From Chthoniobacterales bacterium (lineage in GTDB: Bacteria > Verrucomicrobiota > Verrucomicrobiia > Chthoniobacterales > JAATET01), in assembly GCA_036569045.1 (NCBI GenBank), contig DATCRI010000058.1, forward strand, positions 1 through 64,000: DNA of 64,000 nucleotides, in the 5' to 3' direction. Each line of letters starts with the position of its first letter. The stretch's first letter is position 1. Made by a program: the position numbers and the translations under genes. Below the pieces are notes generated by a model, which was given only the letters and a program-made list of their open reading frames with translations, ran no database searches and was not told where the DNA came from. This document shows, in pieces, positions 7,756 through 15,692 of this stretch.

Positions 7756-8868
7756 ATGGTTCACCACCAAGACACCAAGGCATCAAGAACACCCCAAAGA
7801 GCTCTCCTCTCCTTTTCCCTCCCTTCGTGCCTTGGTGCCTTGGTGGTGATTTCTTTCCTGTTCGCTGCCGCGCCTGCCCTCCACGCCGGCGTCGACGAAG
7901 AATGGGCCGCCATCCTCGAATACGACAAGGGCCCGCCCAACGCCTTCGCCAGCCGCGACCAGGCCATCGCCCTTGCCCGCGCCCACTTCGAGCGCCAGCG
8001 CGCCGCCCTGAATGCCTTCATCGCCGCCCACCCCGCCGACCCCCGTATCCTCGACGCCCGGCTGCGCCTCACCAGCATCCGCGCAACCACCGGCGAGATG
8101 GACGGTAAGCCGGCCGAGGTCCAGGCCGCCCTCCGCGACCTCATGGCGCTCGAGAAATCGACGTCCGTCCCTCGCAACCGCCTGCCCGACGTCGCCTTCC
8201 GCCGCATCTCCCTGCAAATGCAGACCCTCCAGGGCAGCGAAGCCGAGATTCGCGAGGCTGTCGTCACCGCCGCGCGGAACTACGCCATCCGGTTTCCCGA
8301 GGACAAGCGCGCCCCCCGCCTCCTCGTCGAGGCCGCCACCCAATGCGACGACGACCCCCGCACCATGCGCGACCTCCTCACCACCGCGCAGTCCCTGTCG
8401 AAGGAGCCCGCCCTCAACGCCCGCATTGCCGACGACCTCCGTCGCCTGAACTTCCTCAACGCCCCCGTCAAGGCCCGCTTCTCCACCATCCAGGGCGGCA
8501 CCGTCGACCTCGCCGCCCTCCGCGGCAACATCGTCGTCCTCCTCTTCTGGGCCTCCGACTCCCCGCCCAGCCTCCTCTGGATGCAGCAATTCCGCAGCGT
8601 CGTGGCGAAAATTCCGCCCGAGAACCTCCGCATCATCCTCGTCAGCCTCGACGAGAGCCGCAAGAGCCTCGACGACGCCATGAAGGCCTTCAGCATCACC
8701 TGGCCCACGAACTTCGACGGCAAAGGCTGGGAAAACGCCGTCGCCCGCCCCCTCGGCATCAATGCGATTCCCACGGTCTGGATCCTCGACAAGAGAGGCA
8801 TCCTCCGCACCCTGAACGCCCGCGAGAGCTACGACATCTGGATCCGCCGCCTCCAGCGCGAGCGGTGA
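7756..8868 (+). CDS. Exported thioredoxin-fold (TlpA-like) protein lacking CXXC
   Basis: The product is up to 370 residues. The N-terminal part codes a hydrophobic signal segment (LGALVVISFLFAAAPALHA) followed by a helical domain of about 200 residues, then a TlpA/AhpC-type thioredoxin domain. The usual WCxxC is replaced by FWASDSPPSLLWM near residues 263-275, so both redox cysteines are gone, while the cis-proline loop (AIPTVWILDKRG) remains. It is therefore probably a binding or structural protein, not a disulfide reductase. The first 33 codons are made of a dispersed hairpin repeat (7761-7849), so the true start is uncertain. ATG 7756 is the one available next to the upstream gene. Confidence 0.75.
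   Translation: MVHHQDTKASRTPQRALLSFSLPSCLGALVVISFLFAAAPALHAGVDEEWAAILEYDKGPPNAFASRDQAIALARAHFERQRAALNAFIAAHPADPRILDARLRLTSIRATTGEMDGKPAEVQAALRDLMALEKSTSVPRNRLPDVAFRRISLQMQTLQGSEAEIREAVVTAARNYAIRFPEDKRAPRLLVEAATQCDDDPRTMRDLLTTAQSLSKEPALNARIADDLRRLNFLNAPVKARFSTIQGGTVDLAALRGNIVVLLFWASDSPPSLLWMQQFRSVVAKIPPENLRIILVSLDESRKSLDDAMKAFSITWPTNFDGKGWENAVARPLGINAIPTVWILDKRGILRTLNARESYDIWIRRLQRER
7761..7849 (+). repeat. Imperfect 27-bp inverted repeat forming a gene start
   Basis: The left arm 7761-7787 (TCACCACCAAGACACCAAGG...) and right arm 7823-7849 (...CCTTGGTGGTGA) are inverted copies with 24 of 27 matches and a 35-base loop. CACCAAGGCACCAAGG-type hairpins are dispersed repeats in planctomycete and verrucomicrobial genomes in my experience. 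Here the element lies inside the open frame of the TlpA-like gene, and its right arm codes LGALVV of the signal segment. Confidence 0.75.
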
Positions 8869-8876
8869 AGGCTTTG

Positions 8877-8995
8877 GACAGAATTGTGGGAATTGGGGAA
8901 ATTTTCGGCGGGTTCCGTGACTCGAAAAGTGAGACGCGAGCGGAATCGCGTCCCTCCCTTTGGTCACCAATTCCCGAAATTCCGTCAATTCTGTC
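8877..8995 (+). repeat. Imperfect 27-bp inverted repeat of the GACAGAATT type
   Basis: Arms 8877-8903 (GACAGAATTGTGGGAATTGG...) and 8969-8995 (...CCGTCAATTCTGTC) pair at 22 of 27 positions around a 65-base loop. The element fills the space between the convergent TlpA-like and glycosyltransferase genes, where it could end transcription from both sides. No gene is visible inside. Confidence 0.7.
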
Positions 8996-9001
8996 GAAAA
9001 C

Positions 9002-11404
9002 TTACTCCGGGGAGGCGGCCCAGAAGCGTTCGAAGGCTTCCTGCCAGTCTCTCGATTCCACTTTTTTGCGGGCGGCGATGCCCATTTTCTGGCGGAGGGC
9101 GGGGTCCTCGACCAGGCGGCGGATGCGGTCGGCGACTTCTTCAGCGTCGTTGGCGCGGGTGATGTAGCCGTCTTCGCCGTCGTCGATGAGGTCGCGGGGG
9201 CCGCCGACGTCGCTGACGATGACGGGCAGGGCGCTGGCGTGGGCCTCAAGGACGACGTTGCCGAAGGTGTCGGTGGTGCTGGGGAAAACGAAGAGGTCGG
9301 CGGAGGCGTAGGCGGTGGCGAGGTCGTCGCCGCGGAGGTAGCCGGTGAAGATGGCGTCGGGGAGCATCTCGCGCATTTCGGCGAAATACGGCCCGTCGCC
9401 GACGATGATGGGCCGAACGGGGAGCTGCCATTCCGCAATGCGGCGGGTGGCGGCGACGACGATGTCGAGGGCTTTTTCCTTGGAGACGCGGCCGACGTAG
9501 AGCATGGCGAGCTCGCCGGGGCGCAAGCCGCGGGAGGCCCAGAAATGCGGGTCGCGGCGGGAGGGGCGGAAGGTTTCGATGTCGAGCCCGCGAGGGAGGG
9601 TGCGGAGCTTCTCGGGCGGGATGCCGCGGTCGGCCCAGCTTTTGCGGTAGTCCTCGGAGTTCACCCAGACGACGTCGAGCTGGCTGTAGAACCAGTGCAT
9701 GTAGTTCCAGGTGAGCGTCTCCATGAAGGAGTCGTCGGTGAGGATGCGGACGTATTGGGGGAAGTCGGTGTGGTAGATGCCGGAGGTGCGCAGGCCGAGG
9801 ACCTTCGCGGCGGCGAGAGCGACGAGGCCGACGGGGCCGGGGGTGCTGATGATGATCTCGCCGAAGTTCCCGCGGGCGATCCAGTCGACGATGGCGAGGA
9901 TGGGCGGGAAGCTGAGGCGCTGGAGCTCGTATTCCGGGAGCTCGAATTCGCCGACGGGCGGAAAATTCTGGAGCGGGATGCCCATGTCCTCGATCTCGGA
10001 GCGGGAGACGACGACGGTGAGGTCGTGACCGGTGGCGATACCGGCAGCGGTCATGCGGCGGATGGTCGTGGCGACGCCGTTGACGTCCTCGAGGGTGTCG
10101 GTGAACCAGGCACGGCGGGTATTCGTGAGCGCGGCGGGCACTTCGCCGCAGGCGGCGCGGCTCATATCCGCGAGCCAGGCGCGGCGGGGCATGCGGAAGG
10201 CGTGAATGTAGGGGCTGAGGAGCGCGACGATGGGCACGAGCGGCGAGATCGTCTGGATGCTCTCGATGAATTTGCCGGCGGTGATCTGGGCGATGAACTG
10301 GGTGAAGAAGCGGAAGCCGAGCTGGTTCGCCATGAGGTTCGCCATGAGGAAGGCGCGGCGCTCGGGCTCGGGCACGCCACTGGTGATGGTGGCGAGCGCG
10401 GTCTTCACGCTGGGCTGCGAGAAGTAGCCGGAGAGTTCCTTCCACAGCGAGGCGTTGCCGGGCTTCACGATCTCGAAGATCTTGCCGCTGAGGATCCCCT
10501 GCGCGAGGAAGCCGAGCTTGTCGCCGAAGGAGAAGACGGTGGGGTCCTTCCCTTCCATGAAGCGGGAGAACATCTTTTCGACGAGTCCCACGCCGGGCTC
10601 GTCGCTGCGGAGGGCAAAGCGGTCCTTGGCGTATTGGAAGGCGACGTTGTAGGTGCCGTGGGCGCGCACAAGGGCGTCGCCGGGCTTGCCGGCGGCCTCG
10701 CAGCGGCCTTCGCGAAGGTGGGTGAGAAATTCCGCGACGGTGGCGGCCTTCGGCGTGGCGGTCCACGCGCGGCCGGGCTGGATGCCGCCGTGATCGTCGG
10801 AGCCGCCGAGGAAGGCCTTGCGCCAGGGCTCGTCGTGTGTGGGATTCATCCCCGTGGCGGCGATGAAGCGCTCGATGTCGCGGGGCTTCAGACGCTCGAG
10901 GGCGAACCGGGCGGACTCGCTGAGGATGGCGGGGTAACGGCCGTTGATGATCTCGAAGTGGCGGAAAAGCAGGATGAGCTTCTGAAAATGGAGCGGGGTG
11001 AGCTGCTCGTTGAGGGCGTGGAAGGGGTGCGCCACGGCGTGCGCGAGGCCCGCGCCGGCGAGGTAGGCCTGGAGCTGGTAGATGTTCCCCTTGAGGTCCT
11101 GAACCTCGCGGTGCTGCGCCTCGGTGAGGCCGTAGACGAGGATGTGGACCTTGCAGCCATCCTCGGGAAATGCGGCGGTGACCTCCTCGCTGAAGAACAC
11201 GCCCGGGAGCGCGCCGATCTCGAGGCAGCCGGCAAGGGTGTCCTGATCGGTGATCGTGACGAACTGCATGCCGCGGGCGCGGAGCTTGTCGTAGAGCGCC
11301 TTGGGGTCCGAATAGCTCGCGGGAAAATCCAGTCGGCGGAGGGCCCAGTCGGCGGCGCGGGTGCTGTATTTGGAATAGACGTGGAGGTCGGCGCGGGCGC
11401 TCAT
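9002..11404 (-). CDS. PHP domain-GT4 glycosyltransferase fusion
   Basis: The 800-residue protein joins two enzymes. Residues about 1-330 form a PHP-type domain (ADLHVYSKYSTR, VTITDQDTLAG, FFSEEVTAAFPEDGCKVHI, GGSDDHGG). Residues about 420-800 are a GT4 glycosyltransferase with an N-terminal Rossmann half (GEIIISTPGPVGL, VWVNSEDYRKSW) and the donor-binding half (MLYVGRVSKEKALD, VVLEAHASALPVIVSDVGGP, with the EX7E-type acidic pair). Compared with usual PHP motifs, HxH has become HVY and TDHD has become TDQD, so metal binding may be altered. The start ATG overlaps the stop of the deacetylase-like gene (ATGA at 11401-11404), so the two are coupled, which points to surface glycan or glycolipid synthesis. 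Confidence 0.85.
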   Translation of the reverse strand: MSARADLHVYSKYSTRAADWALRRLDFPASYSDPKALYDKLRARGMQFVTITDQDTLAGCLEIGALPGVFFSEEVTAAFPEDGCKVHILVYGLTEAQHREVQDLKGNIYQLQAYLAGAGLAHAVAHPFHALNEQLTPLHFQKLILLFRHFEIINGRYPAILSESARFALERLKPRDIERFIAATGMNPTHDEPWRKAFLGGSDDHGGIQPGRAWTATPKAATVAEFLTHLREGRCEAAGKPGDALVRAHGTYNVAFQYAKDRFALRSDEPGVGLVEKMFSRFMEGKDPTVFSFGDKLGFLAQGILSGKIFEIVKPGNASLWKELSGYFSQPSVKTALATITSGVPEPERRAFLMANLMANQLGFRFFTQFIAQITAGKFIESIQTISPLVPIVALLSPYIHAFRMPRRAWLADMSRAACGEVPAALTNTRRAWFTDTLEDVNGVATTIRRMTAAGIATGHDLTVVVSRSEIEDMGIPLQNFPPVGEFELPEYELQRLSFPPILAIVDWIARGNFGEIIISTPGPVGLVALAAAKVLGLRTSGIYHTDFPQYVRILTDDSFMETLTWNYMHWFYSQLDVVWVNSEDYRKSWADRGIPPEKLRTLPRGLDIETFRPSRRDPHFWASRGLRPGELAMLYVGRVSKEKALDIVVAATRRIAEWQLPVRPIIVGDGPYFAEMREMLPDAIFTGYLRGDDLATAYASADLFVFPSTTDTFGNVVLEAHASALPVIVSDVGGPRDLIDDGEDGYITRANDAEEVADRIRRLVEDPALRQKMGIAARKKVESRDWQEAFERFWAASPE

Positions 11405-12210
11405 GAATGGGTCACGACAGCAGGATCGGGTTGGTCCAGGGCGCGTTGCCGCCGGAGCCAGTCCTCATAGGTCATCGCCTCCCGGGTCGCAAGTGCGCGA
11501 ACGAGACATTTTCGCGCGTGTTCCCGAATGGCCGCGTGCTCCCAGTCCGGCGGATGCAGGCCCACCCGCACGAGCGGCCGGTCACCGAGCGCCCGCAGCA
11601 GCAGGCTGTTCCAGCCGAGGCTTACCACCCGCCGCCACGCCGCGCGCACGCTGTAGACGAGACTCTGCGAGCGATGGATCTCCCCGGAGACGAGATCCTC
11701 CACCTGGCCGATGCGCGTGGTGTATTGGAACCCGGCCCGCGCCACGGCCCGCGAGGCCTCGGCGCCAAGCAGCCAGGCCGGCGCGATGAAACCCGTCGGC
11801 GCAAGGCCGGCCTCGCGGAACTCGCCCAGCGCCCGCATGACCCGCGCGAAGGCCTCGGCTTCCTCGAGATCGAAGAACTCCCCCTCGCCCGCGGTGTAGG
11901 ATTCCGTGACCAGCCGGCTCCACGTTCCCTCGGTGCCCCGGGCTTCCCGCTGGTGGAAGTAACCGTGCACCACCGCCTCGTGTCCGGCCTCCGTTCGGGC
12001 CGCCAGCCATTGGCAAAATCCCTCGTCGCGGAGGAAATGGCCGCGGTGGTGGTGATCGGGAATCACGAGCAGCGACGTGCGAGCCACCCCCAGCGCGGCG
12101 AGATCCTCCAGCATGCGCTGCGTCGTCTCCCACGTGCGCGGGCTGACGTCGTGAATCGAGACCACCAGGCCTCGCGCCTGAGGAATTTGTCTAGTTTGGC
12201 TCATTTGCAT
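11401..12210 (-). CDS. DUF2334-type polysaccharide deacetylase-like protein
   Basis: The 269-residue product has the NodB-like fold of the DUF2334 group: [15 protein letters not shown] with the early Asp, [23 protein letters not shown] with a His pair that fits the metal site, [15 protein letters not shown], and [12 protein letters not shown] at the end. Such proteins remove acetyl groups from sugars or are close relatives of unknown activity. There is no signal peptide, so it likely acts in the cytoplasm, before export of the glycan. ATG 12210 is used, with a second Met two codons on. It is divergent from ftsH, 48 bases away, and upstream in one operon with the PHP-glycosyltransferase. Confidence 0.78.
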   Translation of the reverse strand: MQMSQTRQIPQARGLVVSIHDVSPRTWETTQRMLEDLAALGVARTSLLVIPDHHHRGHFLRDEGFCQWLAARTEAGHEAVVHGYFHQREARGTEGTWSRLVTESYTAGEGEFFDLEEAEAFARVMRALGEFREAGLAPTGFIAPAWLLGAEASRAVARAGFQYTTRIGQVEDLVSGEIHRSQSLVYSVRAAWRRVVSLGWNSLLLRALGDRPLVRVGLHPPDWEHAAIREHARKCLVRALATREAMTYEDWLRRQRALDQPDPAVVTHS

Positions 12211-12258
12211 TCGACTTCGGATAGTGGTAACAAACAGGATTGCTGCAACAGAAGTCCC

Positions 12259-14319
12259 ATGTCCGATAACGATCCCCGCGCCCCGAAAAACAAACGTCCC
12301 GAAGGTGGCGACCCCCAGTTCAACTGGCGGGGTCTCGTCTTTTTCGCCGTCACCGTCGCCCTGCTTGGGGGCGCTTTCATCTTCCGCAACGGCTCCCTGC
12401 TCCAGAGCGAAACGCTCACCCTGCCCGTCTTCGAACAACTCGTCGCCAGCGGGAAGATTCTCGCAACCACTGAGAAACCAATCAAATACGTCGTCGAGCA
12501 AGGCAGCCCGACACAGTATCTCACTGGCTTTTACAAGAAGACGCCGGCCACCGCTCCCGGCAAGCCCGCCGCCAGCGGCGAGGAGGCCGCTCCGTTCCGC
12601 GTGGACGTCTTTGCCCAGCTCAATGGCGATGACGTGAAGACGCTTCTGGCAAACGCGAAGCTGCCCTACACGATCGTTCAGGAAACGAACCTCCTGGCCA
12701 CGACGCTCGTGAGCTTCCTGCCGATCGCCCTCTTCCTGCTCGTCCTCTATTTCTTCTTCCGGTCGCAGATCAAGATGGCGGGCAAGGGCGCGCTGAACTT
12801 CGGCAAGTCGAAGGCCCGGATGATGGCCCGCGACAAGAACAAGATCACGTTCAAGGACGTCGCCGGCGTCGAGGAGGCGAAGGACGAAGTCCTCGAACTC
12901 GTCGAATTCCTCAAGGATCCCAAGAAATTCCAGAAACTCGGCGGTCGCATTCCCAAGGGCGTGCTGATGGTCGGCTCCCCCGGCACGGGCAAGACGCTTC
13001 TCGCCCGGGCCATCGCCGGCGAGGCCGACGTGCCGTTCTTCTCGATCAGCGGTTCGGACTTCGTGGAAATGTTCGTCGGCGTCGGCGCGAGCCGCGTGCG
13101 CGACATGTTCGAGCAGGGCAAGAAATCCGCGCCGTGCCTCATTTTCATCGACGAGATCGACGCGGTCGGCCGGCATCGCGGCCACGGCCTCGGCGGCGGT
13201 CACGACGAGCGCGAACAGACGCTCAACCAGCTCCTCGTCGAGATGGACGGCTTCGACACGCAGGACGGCGTCATCATCATCGCCGCCACGAACCGCCCCG
13301 ACGTGCTCGATCCCGCGCTGCTGCGCCCGGGCCGTTTCGATCGCCAGGTCACGGTCAACCTTCCCGACGTGAAGGGCCGCGAGGAGATTCTCCGCGTTCA
13401 TGCCAAGAAGGTGAAGATGGCGGACGGCGTCGATCTCGGCGTCATCGCCCGCGGCACGCCCGGCTTCTCCGGCGCGGAGCTCGCGAACGTCATCAACGAG
13501 GCCGCCCTCTCCGCCGCCCGCGCCGGCCTGAAGGCCATCACCACGCGCGAGCTCGACGAAGCCCGTGACAAGGTCCGCTGGGGCCGCGAGCGCCGCAGCC
13601 TCGCGATGAGCGAGTCGGAAAAAATCGGCACCGCCTGGCACGAGGCCGGCCACGCCTTGCTCAACGTCGTGGTCGAGCACACGCACCCGCTGCACAAGGT
13701 CACGATCATCCCCCGCGGTCCCGCGCTCGGCGCCACGATGTATCTCCCCGAGGGCGATAAATACTCGACGCAGCGCAAGGAAGCGCTCGCGATGCTCATC
13801 GTCACGATGGGCGGCCGCATTGCCGAGGAAATGTTCACCAACGACATCTCGAACGGAGCGTCCGGCGACATCATGCAGGCCACGAAGCTCTCCCGCCGCA
13901 TGGTCTGCGAATGGGGCATGAGCAGCCTCGGCATGATCCGTTTCACCGACGAGAACGAGCATGTTTTCCTCGGTCGCGACATGGGCCGCTCCCGCGAATA
14001 CAGCGAGTCCACCGCCCAGCAGATCGACTCCGAGGTCAAGAAACTCATCGACGACGCCTACGCGCAGGCCACGCAAATCCTCGAGGCGCACCGCCCGCAG
14101 GTCGAGCTCATCGCCAAGGCCCTGCTCGAGTTCGAGACCCTCGAAGGCTCGCAGGTGAAGGATCTCATCGAACTCGGTTACATGCGCAATCCGCCGATGA
14201 ACCAGCCCAAGCCGCCGCCGCTCCCGCCCACGCCGCTCTCGAGCGACGTGCCCGAGCCGCTCAAGCCGCCGCGCCCCGAATTGCCCCCCGGCGGCCTGCC
14301 GGCACCGAGCCCGGCGTAG
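12259..14319 (+). CDS. ftsH: ATP-dependent zinc metalloprotease FtsH
   Basis: FtsH degrades misfolded membrane proteins and regulators at the inner membrane. The 686-residue product has two membrane segments (about residues 25-42 and 153-172) around a periplasmic part, an AAA+ domain with Walker A GSPGTGKT (239-246), Walker B LIFIDE (294-299) and the second region of homology [17 protein letters not shown], then the M41 protease with HEAGH (461-465) and the third zinc ligand region near SGD (535-537). The tail is proline-rich. ATG 12259 fits the family start. A TTGCAT-17-TAACAA pair at 12205-12233 may be the promoter, but it is weak. A strong terminator follows at 14346. Confidence 0.97.
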   Translation: MSDNDPRAPKNKRPEGGDPQFNWRGLVFFAVTVALLGGAFIFRNGSLLQSETLTLPVFEQLVASGKILATTEKPIKYVVEQGSPTQYLTGFYKKTPATAPGKPAASGEEAAPFRVDVFAQLNGDDVKTLLANAKLPYTIVQETNLLATTLVSFLPIALFLLVLYFFFRSQIKMAGKGALNFGKSKARMMARDKNKITFKDVAGVEEAKDEVLELVEFLKDPKKFQKLGGRIPKGVLMVGSPGTGKTLLARAIAGEADVPFFSISGSDFVEMFVGVGASRVRDMFEQGKKSAPCLIFIDEIDAVGRHRGHGLGGGHDEREQTLNQLLVEMDGFDTQDGVIIIAATNRPDVLDPALLRPGRFDRQVTVNLPDVKGREEILRVHAKKVKMADGVDLGVIARGTPGFSGAELANVINEAALSAARAGLKAITTRELDEARDKVRWGRERRSLAMSESEKIGTAWHEAGHALLNVVVEHTHPLHKVTIIPRGPALGATMYLPEGDKYSTQRKEALAMLIVTMGGRIAEEMFTNDISNGASGDIMQATKLSRRMVCEWGMSSLGMIRFTDENEHVFLGRDMGRSREYSESTAQQIDSEVKKLIDDAYAQATQILEAHRPQVELIAKALLEFETLEGSQVKDLIELGYMRNPPMNQPKPPPLPPTPLSSDVPEPLKPPRPELPPGGLPAPSPA

Positions 14320-14345
14320 TCCCCGGCAAAAGCCCTCTCTCAAAG

Positions 14346-14372
14346 CGGCGGTCTCAGGACCGCCGTTTTTTT
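14346..14372 (+). terminator. Rho-independent terminator of ftsH
   Basis: CGGCGGTC, loop TCAG, GACCGCCG: a perfect 8-bp stem with a four-base loop, followed by seven T. It sits 26 bases after the ftsH stop. Confidence 0.93.
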
Positions 14373-14614
14373 GTGCCGCCATCCCCGCGGATCAACGACT
14401 TCGAGACGTCTCTTTTTCCTCGCGAGAGAAGAATGGCATCCCGGCCAGGCCTCTCAGGCCAGACTGCCGGGAGGCCGAGGCGATCCAAGCCATCCCACTC
14501 GGCCTCTACTCCCGAAAGGGCGCCACTTCCGTCGCCCGCGCTGCTCGCTCGCCCCGCGATCCATCGCACCACATCCCTCCGTCCAAAATTCGCAAGATTC
14601 CGCATACGATTTTG
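14373..14614. other. Intergenic stretch without a recognisable gene
   Basis: About 240 bases between the ftsH terminator and the iron-operon operator. Short open frames run on both strands but none has a plausible start or any family likeness. There are several small inverted repeats, for example GAGACGTCTC at 14402-14411, consistent with a dispersed repeat. Confidence 0.5.
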
Positions 14615-14633
14615 TTTGAGATTAAGTCTCAAA
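14615..14633 (+). promoter_or_regulatory. 19-bp palindrome, probable Fur-type operator
   Basis: TTTGAGATTAAGTCTCAAA: perfect 7-bp arms (TTTGAGA/TCTCAAA) around TTAAG, ending 18 bases before the start of the iron-uptake gene. Length and TGAGA/TCTCA core resemble Fur boxes of the TGAGAATCATTCTCA kind. The match is by eye and DtxR-like or other regulators are not excluded. Confidence 0.6.
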
Positions 14634-14651
14634 CTCACTGAATATGCCGCC

Positions 14652-15680
14652 ATGTCCAAGCTGTCTCTCCTTACCGCCGCGCTGACCTGCGCCGCTTTTT
14701 CGTCTGCTTTCGGTGCTGTGACCTCGGTCGACGGCGTGAAAACCTACCTCGTGGACACCGTGACGAAAATGGACTCCGCCGCCCATGATTTCGAGAAGAG
14801 CGCGAAGGCCTATGCTGCGATCATCGACGAGAACGGAGGCGACTACGCAAAGGCCTACGCCGCGAAAAAGACCGAGATCGACGCGCTCGTGAAAGCGATG
14901 CAGGACGACTACAAGGCGATGGACAGCTACGGCTACGAGACCGTCGAAGGCATCATTGGCGGCGTCGAATCCTTCACCCACTACGATCGCGATCTCGACG
15001 CCGGCGTGCCGAAAGCCGAAGGCGCTGAGAACATCGCGGAGATCACGCTCGAGCTGCGGAATGGCGACAAGATCGACCAGCAGGGCTCGCTCTTCACGTT
15101 CATCATCGAGCCCACGCTTTGGGGCGGCGACAAGCGCTGGGTCACGCCCATCGACCTCGATGGCGACGGCAAGATCGCTCCGCGTGAATCCCTGCCGAAG
15201 GCCGAGGTCGTGCTGGCTGCCTCGACCGACGTCGCCAAACGCATCGACGCCCTGCTCGCCGACGCGAAGGCCTGGAAGCCCAGCAACGGTGATTGCATCG
15301 CGGCGATGATCACGATGACGCCGACGCTTTCCGACTATTTCGAGGACTGGAAAGAATCCCGCTATTCCGCCACGCAGTCCGGCCGCTTCTACGCCGTCAG
15401 CCGTGTCTCCGACATGCGCGGCATCATGGGAAGCTGCGCGATCATGTATCAGGCCGTCGACCCCGTGGTCGCTCAGAAGGACGCCGCGCTGGCGAAGTCC
15501 ATCCGCAGCGGCTTCACCGGCATCACCGCCTTCCTCGACAAGATCGACGCCCGCGAGAAGGCCGGCGCGGACACCATCCAGCTCGCCGAGATCGACGAAA
15601 TGGCGTCCCAGGCCAAGGAACACACCGACAAGCTCGTCCCGCAGATCGAGCAGGCCCAGGCCCTCGTCGAAAAGAACTAG
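14652..15680 (+). CDS. Imelysin/EfeO-like periplasmic iron-uptake protein
   Basis: The 342-residue product begins with a signal peptide (ending SSAFGAV) and is mostly helical. It resembles the imelysin (M75) domain of EfeO, with two related helical halves, but I do not see the GxHxxE metal motif that defines many members. The matching place reads GYETVEGIIGGVESFTHYD. It lies 12 bases before an FTR1 permease, and EfeO-type proteins hand iron to FTR1 in the periplasm. The 19-bp palindrome just upstream supports metal control. The assignment rests on context and fold likeness, so substrate is inferred. ATG 14652 precedes the signal peptide directly. Confidence 0.65.
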   Translation: MSKLSLLTAALTCAAFSSAFGAVTSVDGVKTYLVDTVTKMDSAAHDFEKSAKAYAAIIDENGGDYAKAYAAKKTEIDALVKAMQDDYKAMDSYGYETVEGIIGGVESFTHYDRDLDAGVPKAEGAENIAEITLELRNGDKIDQQGSLFTFIIEPTLWGGDKRWVTPIDLDGDGKIAPRESLPKAEVVLAASTDVAKRIDALLADAKAWKPSNGDCIAAMITMTPTLSDYFEDWKESRYSATQSGRFYAVSRVSDMRGIMGSCAIMYQAVDPVVAQKDAALAKSIRSGFTGITAFLDKIDAREKAGADTIQLAEIDEMASQAKEHTDKLVPQIEQAQALVEKN

Positions 15681-15692
15681 CTCTCGCTCGGC

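Noticed and set aside
8960-11470. Open frame of 836 codons on the plus strand opposite the PHP-glycosyltransferase
   Set aside because: Same GC artefact. No motifs, repeated Ala/Gly/Asp/Val pattern.
12205-12233. TTGCAT-17-TAACAA as ftsH promoter
   Set aside because: Spacing is right but the -10 box matches at only three of six positions. Not listed as a feature.
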